NCBI GenBank assembly: GCA_902810755.1
Contig: CADDYT010000038.1
Span: forward strand, 1 to 47,492
DNA from: Chloroflexota bacterium
GTDB lineage: Bacteria; Chloroflexota; Ktedonobacteria; Ktedonobacterales; Ktedonobacteraceae
Direction: 5' to 3'
Length of the DNA stretch: 47,492 bases
Positions 41,536 through 47,492 of the stretch are shown here, piece by piece. Both the position numbers and the translations under genes were made by a program. How positions within the stretch are numbered: the first letter of the stretch is position 1; each line of letters starts with the position of its first letter. The notes under the pieces were generated by a model. The model searched no databases. It had not been told where the DNA came from and saw only the letters and a program-made list of their open reading frames with translations.

Positions 41536-43047
41536 ATGGCAACACCACAGCCGAGATTTCGTGGAGAGGTGCGTGCGCCGGATTTTCCAGAGGGGCTGGA
41601 CTGGATTAATAGCGACCACCAGCTGCACATCAGCGAGTTTCGCGGGCGCATTTTGATTATTCACTTCTGGACGCTATGCTGAATCAATTGCATACATGCA
41701 CTCTCGCAGTTGCGAGAGCTTGAAACAGCTTTTCCCGAAGAGTTGTCTATCGTTAGCGTTCACTCGCCGAAGTTTGCGGCGGAGCAATTTACGAGCAGCG
41801 TGCGCGAGGCGGTGCTGCGCTATGGCATTACGCACCCGGTGGTGAATGATCGCCGGATGCGCCTCTGGCAGGAATACGCCGTGCGCGCGTGGCCGACGCT
41901 GATGTTTGTTGACCCGGAAGGGCGGGTGATCGGCAGGCACGAGGGCGAGATCAACCCGGAGGCGGGCAAGGCGCTGCTGACGGCGATGGTGAAGGATTTT
42001 GATGCCGCCCACTTGCTCGATCATCGCCCGCTGCGCTTCACGCAGGAGACGGCGCCCGAGGCGGCGCTGGCCTTCCCTGGCAAAGTGGCAGTGCAGCCAG
42101 AAGCCGGTCGCATCGCCGCCAGCGACTCGACGCACAACCGTGTGATGATACTGGATATGACGGGCAAGGTGCGGCAGGTCATTGGCAGCGGCGAGGAGGG
42201 CCACGCGGATGGCGCCTTTGAGCAGGCACGGTTCAAGCGGCCACAGGGCATTCTGTTCGATGGAGACCTGCTCTACATAGCGGATAGCGAGAATCACCTG
42301 ATCCGGCGGGCGAATCTTGTCACGCGGCAGGTGGAAACGATTGCCGGAACGGGCAGGCAGGCGGGAATGGGCGAGGAGCCGACAGAGGGGCCTGCGCGGG
42401 AGGCCGCGCTCAGTTCGCCCTGGGATCTCGCGCTGGTCAGCAATGATCTCTACATCGCGATGGCGGGCGAACATCAGATTTTTGTGTTGCACCTGGATAG
42501 CAATATCATCGAGCCGTTCGCCGGTAGCGGCATCGAGGGACTGCAGGATGGGCCGCGCCACGAGGCGATGTTTGCGCAGCCGATGGGGCTGGCGCTCAAC
42601 GAAAACGACACGCTGCTCTATGTGGCAGACAGCGAGACCAGCGCGGTGAGAGGCGTCGAACTGACGGGGGAGCAGGAGGTCATCACCTTTGTCGGCACCG
42701 GCCTCTTCGATTCTGGCGATGTCGATGGCGTGGGCGACGAAGTGCGCTTGCAGCACGTGCAGGGCCTCAGCTGCGCAAATGGACAGGTCTATCTAGCCGA
42801 TACATACAATAACCGCGTCAAGATACTGTACCCGCAGAGGCGCGAGGTCATCTCCTACGCCGGAACCGGGCTGGCAGGCTATAAGGACGATATCATCAGT
42901 GTCGCGCAGTTCAACGAGCCAGGCGGGCTGGCCTTCTCCGGCGGGAAGCTCTATGTCGCCGATACCAACAACCACGCCATTCGCATGATTGACCTCAATG
43001 AGGGGAAAGTGGAAACGCTGAACGTGCGGTTCGATGATACAGTGTAA
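41536..43047 (+). CDS. Thioredoxin-NHL repeat protein, candidate selenoprotein (Sec at codon 49)
   Basis: The frame from ATG 41536 is open to 43047 except for one TGA at 41680-41682 (codon 49). Codons 1-48 and 50-503 together make a normal NHLRC2-like protein: a thioredoxin-like domain (about 1-150) and a six-bladed NHL beta-propeller (about 165-500). Around the TGA the protein reads [16 protein letters not shown]. In this family the segment is normally FWTYCCINC, so the TGA replaces the first Cys of the CxxC active site, giving UxxC. The second Cys (C52) and the downstream W-P-T (cis-Pro) region are intact. AAAGGGA precedes the ATG. A hairpin fitting a bSECIS lies at 41701-41718. A nonsense mutation is the main alternative. 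Confidence 0.75.
41680..41718 (+). promoter_or_regulatory. UGA codon with candidate bacterial SECIS hairpin
   Basis: After the TGA (41680-41682) and 18 bases comes CTCTCGC (41701-41707), loop AGTT (41708-41711), GCGAGAG (41712-41718): a perfect 7-bp stem. The loop has adjacent G and U, and the loop G is 26 bases past the UGA. Known bacterial SECIS hairpins need a G (and U) in a small apical loop within roughly 16-37 bases of the UGA, so this fits. It is coding sequence as well, which lowers the chance that a perfect stem is accidental. Confidence 0.65.
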
Positions 43048-43054
43048 AAAGACT

Positions 43055-43156
43055 TTCGGACATGTCATCCTGAGCGCAGCGAAGGAACTGAACCAGCGGG
43101 CCGGTCACTCTGGCCTACCAGATATCCTTCGCTGCGCTCAGGATGACATGTCCGAA
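43055..43156. repeat. Family B palindromic element, longest copy
   Basis: Perfect 32-base arms 43055-43086 and 43125-43156 around a 38-base spacer, followed by six T at 43162-43167. It lies 7 bases after the thioredoxin-NHL gene and before the convergent zinc-ribbon gene, and can serve as an intrinsic terminator for the former. Confidence 0.9.
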
Positions 43157-43185
43157 GAACGTTTTTTATGCTATACCATGCCCGA

Positions 43186-44547
43186 TCAAGAGTTGACTAC
43201 CTGGCCTGTCCAGTTGCCCTGGGCGCCATAGTGGTAGAAGTAGGCGCCGATACTGTCGCAGGTGTAGGCGGTGATTTTAGGATAGGTGACGGTACCGGTA
43301 AAGGTGTTGTTGCCGGTATAGCTGCCCGTCAATTGTTCATCCACCTGAGGGGAAGTCAGCATGCAGGTGCCGCCGCCATCGAAAGCGATGGTATCGTTCA
43401 GGAGCGTCTCTGTGTAGGTAAGCTTGCCCGTCTTGTAGGTACCGCTGCACGAATAGGTCGAAGTTTCGCGATATCCCGCTCCGCTGTTCACCGTTGACTG
43501 ATGGTACGAGTGTGGCTGCCCGTCATCTTCACTCTGGCAAACAGTACCGCCGTTGGGGTCAGGGTGGCCGGTAACGATATCAACTTCGTTCTGGGTAAAC
43601 GTCTGGTTCGCGCCCAGCAGCGTTCCACTGATGGTGGCATTAATCTTGAAGCTGGCGTCATCGGGCGGCGCGCCGTTGGGGCCCGGCGTATTGGCTTCTC
43701 CCTGCTGCACGATGACAACGGCGACGCCGGTCTGCGTGACGTAGTTGCTGGCATCCCTGGCCGTGATGGTATGCCGCCCGACCGACCAGTCACCGGTGAT
43801 GGCCAGGCTGGTGCTGATATTGCCGCTACCATCGCTCTGCACCGATGGGCTGCCCGGCAGGGGCGAGCCGTCGAGCAGGAAGGTGATGGCCGAGGAGGAG
43901 GAGAATTTCTGGCCGCTGATATGCAGAGACGTGCCGGTCGCCCCTGCCGGTGTGCCATTGACATGATAGGAGCTGCTCACGCTAATCACCGGCTGCGGGC
44001 GCGTCAGGAAATAAGCGGCCACTCCTGCACCGATCAGACCCACGAGAACGACGACACTGACAATGATCAGCGCCACTTTCGGCGTGCGCCGCCCCTGCTG
44101 AGGGCGCGGCGGCGGCGGCGGAGTTGGCGGCACCTGTTGGTAGTATGTTGGCGGCGGCGCGTATGGATCAGAAGGCATGCTGCCCGGCTGGACATACCCG
44201 GATGGAGAACCAAATTGCGTATGAGCAGGTGACGATGCTGGCAGCGTCTCCATAGAGGAAGAGGCAATGGTCGGCAAATTGCCCGGCAAGGGGGTCCCCG
44301 GAACAGATGGCACAGTAGGCGCGCTGGGGTTCAGACCAGACTGCGATACACCAGACGGGAAGGCGCTCAGCGGCGTGAAGGGAGTTTGCTGCCTGCGCTG
44401 CTCCTCGAGTATCGCTTCACCGGGGCTTGATGATCCACTCCGGCTCGTCGCCCCCTCTAACGGAGCAAGGGTCTCTGTCAGGCGGCCACAGTTTCCACAG
44501 AAACGCGCATCCGGGGCAAGTTCAGTTCCGCAATACATGCAGCGCAT
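43186..44547 (-). CDS. Zinc-ribbon, membrane-anchored protein with Ig-like exported domain
   Basis: The 453-residue protein begins with a zinc ribbon (CMYC and CGNC within residues 3-21). A long Pro/Ser/Gly-rich linker follows, then one membrane helix (about 155-180). The outside part has an Ig-like domain (GTSLHISGQKFSSSSAITF, SDGSGNISTSL, VGRHTITARDA; about 195-285) and a C-terminal beta-rich domain with several Cys and N-x-T sequons that I cannot name. The ATG at 44547 has GAGGTG 7 bases upstream; a longer frame lacks one. The plan is like that of the protein at 35911-36960. Function unknown; possibly surface-exposed. Confidence 0.75.
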   Translation of the reverse strand: MRCMYCGTELAPDARFCGNCGRLTETLAPLEGATSRSGSSSPGEAILEEQRRQQTPFTPLSAFPSGVSQSGLNPSAPTVPSVPGTPLPGNLPTIASSSMETLPASSPAHTQFGSPSGYVQPGSMPSDPYAPPPTYYQQVPPTPPPPPRPQQGRRTPKVALIIVSVVVLVGLIGAGVAAYFLTRPQPVISVSSSYHVNGTPAGATGTSLHISGQKFSSSSAITFLLDGSPLPGSPSVQSDGSGNISTSLAITGDWSVGRHTITARDASNYVTQTGVAVVIVQQGEANTPGPNGAPPDDASFKINATISGTLLGANQTFTQNEVDIVTGHPDPNGGTVCQSEDDGQPHSYHQSTVNSGAGYRETSTYSCSGTYKTGKLTYTETLLNDTIAFDGGGTCMLTSPQVDEQLTGSYTGNNTFTGTVTYPKITAYTCDSIGAYFYHYGAQGNWTGQVVNS

Positions 44548-44743
44548 GGTGCAACACCTCGATTCTATGCTCCTATCATCTTTGAGCATCGACTATCCAA
44601 CAACCAGCTTGTAACAATTGCTGTCTTCGATTAAGGCCAGAAAATCAGGGTACGCTTTATAATGGTTCTGGTAAGAACAATATAACACATTTTCTCGCTG
44701 TTGCGTGTCTCTAAAATTACACTTCTTCTGTGACGCCCACCAC

Positions 44744-44788
44744 AGATGAGCGGGCTGCCTGTTTCTCTGGCAGGCAGCCCGCTCATCT
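44744..44788. terminator. Hairpin downstream of the phosphatase-like gene
   Basis: Perfect 18-base arms 44744-44761 and 44771-44788 with a 9-base loop, located after the stop at 44849 on the minus strand and before the zinc-ribbon gene. No T run. The rest of the 259-base gap 44590-44848 shows nothing else clear. Confidence 0.75.
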
Positions 44789-44848
44789 CTTACATCGGCA
44801 GGAGAAAGAATGAGAGGATATTTGCCAGGATCAGAGCATACGAAATGC

Positions 44849-46435
44849 TCAGACTTCGAGCAATTTTTTCAGTTTGCGGCGTGCCAGTCCGCCTTCAGAA
44901 CTGCTTGCTGCCTGCCGGGCGGGTAGCTGCGGCTCGATGAAGATATCCTCGATGACTTTGCCGTCAAATGCACAGGGGAAGGGCAATCCCATGCTGCGCA
45001 GCACGGTTGGGACGAGGTCGTAGACCTCGGCACGGGCGGCCTGGAAGCCCTGTTTGATGCCGGCGCCGTAGGCATAGAGAACGCCGTCCTTCTGGTGGGA
45101 GCCGCGCCGTTTCTTTCTGTCGCGGCCCGTAAAGACATCATTCCAGAGCCATTTGTTGCCCAGAGCCATATTGAAGGTGATGCCGTCGGTGGGCAGCAGG
45201 ATCAGGTGCTGCTCGCGCGGCGCGTATGGCCCCTGGCCGTAAACGTCGGTGTGATAGATGGCATCTATGAGCGGCTTGCCCGTCGCGGGGTCAACCTGGC
45301 GTTTGAGGTCGGCGCACAGTTCCTCGATACGTTCGGCTGGCAGGCTGTTATCGAGAAAGATGTCCGCATAGCCGCCGCCGTAGCCGGACATGGAAGGCAC
45401 GTAGGCCAGCGTATGCTCCCAGTCGATATCGTTCATGACGGGACGATAGACGCCGCCGCGTTTCTTTTTGATGATCCCGGCGCTTTTGAGCGCGCGTTTG
45501 GCCCCCTGCGCCAGCGCCAGCAGACCCACGCGCTGGAGAGCATGTTTCAGCGTGGCAAAACGACTGGCCTTCTCGCGCTGCGCAGTCGATTTCAGCTTCA
45601 ACAGCCCCTGACTGTAGAGGTATTCATTGATATCGAAGGAGCGGCTGATGCCCTGGAAGCCGTGATCGGAGACGACAAACAGGCTATCTTCCGGCTTCAA
45701 CTGCTCCATAACCAGTCCCAGCGCGTCATCGAGCATGCGATAATATTCCGTCGTTTTCGGGTCCGGCTCGATGATCTCATCCCAGAGCGAATGCTGCAAG
45801 CGGTCGGGGCCGACGAAGACGACGTAGCAGAAATCCCAGGCTTTCTCCGCCAGCAGATACTTCAACAGCGCGATACGCTTCCTGGTCATCTCCAGCGTGG
45901 CGTCGACGAGCTTCTGCACGCGGTTCTCTACCTTGCCGCTGAAGATATCATGCAGGTGGATGTCAATTTCGTAATCGGGAACGACGCGGAAAAGCTCCTC
46001 TTTGAACGAGGCCGGATACGTGAATTCAACCGACTCGCCGGGCGTGAGGTAGCCACTGACCATGATGCCGTTGACGGGTTCGGGCGGGTAGGTGATGGGA
46101 ACGTTGATGACCAGCACCCGCTTGCCGTACTCGCTCAGGATATTCCAGATGGCCTTGCCGCCGCGCCGGTGCGTCTGCACAAAGGCTCTGCGCCCGCCGA
46201 CGTGTTCCGTGCCTTCTTCATAGGCCCAGAAATCGTAAACGCCATGCCGGGCCGGTTTGAGGCCGGTCGAAAGCGATGTCCAGGCGGGCGGCGTCAGCGG
46301 CGGATATTTCGATTCGAGCGTGGCCTCACAGCCCTGCTCGCGCAATTTCTTGAAGTTGGGCATATGCCCCTGCTCCATCAGAGGATGGATGACACGAAAG
46401 GCCAGGCCATCCGCGCCAAAAATGACTGTACGCAT
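44849..46435 (-). CDS. Alkaline phosphatase superfamily phosphohydrolase (type I phosphodiesterase-like)
   Basis: The 528-residue protein belongs to the phosphodiesterase/nucleotide pyrophosphatase branch of the alkaline phosphatase superfamily. Metal and nucleophile positions are visible: D in FGADGL, the PPAWTSLSTG segment with the nucleophile, the DRLQHSLWD segment with D and H, and FVVSDHGF. Such enzymes hydrolyse phosphoesters; a substrate is not evident. There is no signal peptide. GAGGAGG precedes the ATG at 46435. A close paralog lies just upstream on the same strand; both end in GLARRKLKKLLE, pointing to tandem duplication. Confidence 0.88.
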   Translation of the reverse strand: MRTVIFGADGLAFRVIHPLMEQGHMPNFKKLREQGCEATLESKYPPLTPPAWTSLSTGLKPARHGVYDFWAYEEGTEHVGGRRAFVQTHRRGGKAIWNILSEYGKRVLVINVPITYPPEPVNGIMVSGYLTPGESVEFTYPASFKEELFRVVPDYEIDIHLHDIFSGKVENRVQKLVDATLEMTRKRIALLKYLLAEKAWDFCYVVFVGPDRLQHSLWDEIIEPDPKTTEYYRMLDDALGLVMEQLKPEDSLFVVSDHGFQGISRSFDINEYLYSQGLLKLKSTAQREKASRFATLKHALQRVGLLALAQGAKRALKSAGIIKKKRGGVYRPVMNDIDWEHTLAYVPSMSGYGGGYADIFLDNSLPAERIEELCADLKRQVDPATGKPLIDAIYHTDVYGQGPYAPREQHLILLPTDGITFNMALGNKWLWNDVFTGRDRKKRRGSHQKDGVLYAYGAGIKQGFQAARAEVYDLVPTVLRSMGLPFPCAFDGKVIEDIFIEPQLPARQAASSSEGGLARRKLKKLLEV

Positions 46436-46470
46436 CGTCTCTTGTCCTCCTCATATCATTTCCTCCCATA

Positions 46471-46553
46471 TCATGCTGAGCGAGAGCGAAGCATTTGCAT
46501 GAGCTACACTCATCGTTTGCCTGTCTCAGATGCTTCGCTCTCGCTCAGCATGA
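46471..46553. repeat. Family B palindromic element between phosphatase paralogs
   Basis: Perfect 24-base arms 46471-46494 and 46530-46553 around a 35-base spacer, in the 127-base gap between the two tandem paralogs. Confidence 0.9.
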
Positions 46554-46562
46554 CACAGGAAG

Positions 46563-47492
46563 TTAGATTTCAAGCAATTTCTTGAGCTTGCGGCGCGCCA
46601 GCCCTCCGCTGGCAGCTTCACCCGTCTGCGCCGGGGTCGCGCCCTCGACGAAGAGGTCTTGCAGCACGCGACCGTCGAAGGTGCAGGGGAAGGGCAGGCC
46701 CATCGCTTGCAGCAGCGTCGGCACGACATCGTAGACCTCGGCGTTGGGGGCTTTGAAGCCGCGTTTGAAGTTCGGCCCGTAGGCGTAGAGGACACCATCT
46801 TTGTGATGGGAGCCAAAGGTCTTGCCGATATCCTCCCAGACGCGGCTGTTGCCCAGTTCCATACGAAAGGTGAGGCCCTCACGCGCCAGCAGCAGGAGAT
46901 GCGGCTCGCGCGGCGCATAGGGGCCTTCGCCGAAGACTTCGGTGGTGAATATCTCGTCGATTAAGGGTTGCCCGTTTTTCGGGTCTTTCTGCTTTCGCAG
47001 GTCGGCGCACAATTCGTCAATTTGCTCCTGCGTGATATCAGGGCTGAGGAAGACATCGGCATAGCCGCCCTGAAAGCCGGAGAAGGAGGGCGCGTAGGCC
47101 AGTGTATGCTCCCAGTCGATATCTTCCAGCAGCGGGCGCGTGGCCTCGACGCCCTCGGCATTCCAGACGCCCTTTGCTTTGAGTGAGCGTTTCAGCTTGC
47201 GCGCCAGCGGACGCAGGCCGAGCCGGTTGGCAACGTGCTTGAGCATGCTGCTGCGCCCGGCTCGCCTGCGCGCCGCCAGCACTTTTTCGCCCAGGCGCAG
47301 CAGTCCCTTATTAACGAGGTATTCGTTGATGTCAAAGTAGCTGCTGTGGCCGCGAAAGCCGTGATCGGAGACGACGAAGAGCAGGTCTTCCGGGCCGAGC
47401 AGGGCCATGATCTGACCCAGCGCGTCATCCAGCATTTTGTAATAGGCGTTGGTGCGCGGGTCGAGCGCGATAGCCTCTTCCCAGAGCTGGTG
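46563..47492 (-). CDS. Alkaline phosphatase superfamily phosphohydrolase, C-terminal part
   Basis: This is the paralog of the gene at 44849-46435, cut by the right edge of the window. The frame is open through the edge; 309 residues are present, starting within the HQLWEEAI segment that corresponds to HSLWDEII of the paralog. The FVVSDHGF metal motif, the FDINEYL segment and the C-terminal GGLARRKLKKLLE are shared. The missing N-terminal part should hold the nucleophile. Probably the same kind of phosphohydrolase with a different substrate or regulation. Confidence 0.88.
   Translation of the reverse strand, partial: HQLWEEAIALDPRTNAYYKMLDDALGQIMALLGPEDLLFVVSDHGFRGHSSYFDINEYLVNKGLLRLGEKVLAARRRAGRSSMLKHVANRLGLRPLARKLKRSLKAKGVWNAEGVEATRPLLEDIDWEHTLAYAPSFSGFQGGYADVFLSPDITQEQIDELCADLRKQKDPKNGQPLIDEIFTTEVFGEGPYAPREPHLLLLAREGLTFRMELGNSRVWEDIGKTFGSHHKDGVLYAYGPNFKRGFKAPNAEVYDVVPTLLQAMGLPFPCTFDGRVLQDLFVEGATPAQTGEAASGGLARRKLKKLLEI

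Noticed and set aside
41710..43047. Thioredoxin-NHL gene starting only after the TGA
   Set aside because: It would lack the whole first part of the thioredoxin domain and its active site, while the frame upstream of the TGA encodes exactly the missing part with a ribosome binding site.
1..47492. CRISPR array, prophage or insertion sequence
   Set aside because: No regularly spaced direct repeats, cas genes, integrase, transposase or phage structural genes were seen; the only repeats are the short palindromic families listed.

Overview
The window is bacterial chromosomal DNA, densely coded on both strands and fairly GC-rich. Gene content points to Chloroflexota, most likely a Ktedonobacteria-like aerobic heterotroph. 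The supports are an fhaA-fhaB-ftsW/rodA block of actinobacterial style, complex I genes, a CtaG-type oxidase assembly factor, an F420/FMN luciferase-like oxidoreductase, an arginine operon behind a T-box leader, and several zinc-ribbon membrane proteins. No 16S rRNA or other phylogenetic marker was seen, so the assignment is inference.

Layout. 1-5.5 kb: ribF, two FHA-domain proteins, an FtsW/RodA flippase-polymerase, and two overlapping coiled-coil/acidic proteins. 5.5-11 kb: a LapA-like membrane protein (-), a membrane acyltransferase, mutS. 11-13 kb (-): luciferase-like oxidoreductase and a formyltransferase. 13.2-16.3 kb: ctaG, a FixH/YtkA-like protein and an overlapping NarL-type two-component pair. 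16.4-19.6 kb: consensus promoter, T-box riboswitch with terminator, argH, argG. 19.8-21 kb: nitroreductase and apt, convergent. 21.3-23.7 kb: nuoB and nuoD without nuoC, then an unknown hydrophilic protein. 23.7-25.1 kb: repeats, mscL, and a decayed AAA-ATPase remnant. 25.2-32.5 kb: a sugar or sugar-acid catabolic gene set (GntR/FadR regulator, Tat-lipoprotein binding protein, permease, ATPase, zinc dehydrogenase, U32-like TIM-barrel protein, enolase-superfamily dehydratase) ending in a strong hairpin. 32.5-38.6 kb: mutS2 (-), small hypothetical genes, a zinc-ribbon secreted protein, signal peptidase I and a C39-like protease. 38.9-41.3 kb: a lower-GC Dam-type adenine methylase preceded by a coupled 30-codon ORF, and a DUF1848 protein. 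41.5-43.0 kb: a thioredoxin-NHL protein with an in-frame UGA. 43.2 kb to the end: a zinc-ribbon secreted protein and two tandem alkaline-phosphatase-superfamily paralogs, the second cut by the window edge.

The most notable item is at 41536-43047. The UGA at 41680-41682 lies exactly where this thioredoxin/NHL family has the first cysteine of its CxxC site, giving U-I-N-C. A perfect 7-bp hairpin with a G-U containing tetraloop follows at bSECIS-like distance. This is a strong selenoprotein candidate. No selA, selB, selC or selD gene is in the window, so a nonsense mutation is not excluded.

Three families of dispersed intergenic palindromes recur between genes: family A (GGCCACC..GGTGGCC units), family B (TCATGCTGAGxGxAGCGAA arms) and family C (a 73-nt element). 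Several sit where terminators or mRNA-stabilising hairpins are expected.
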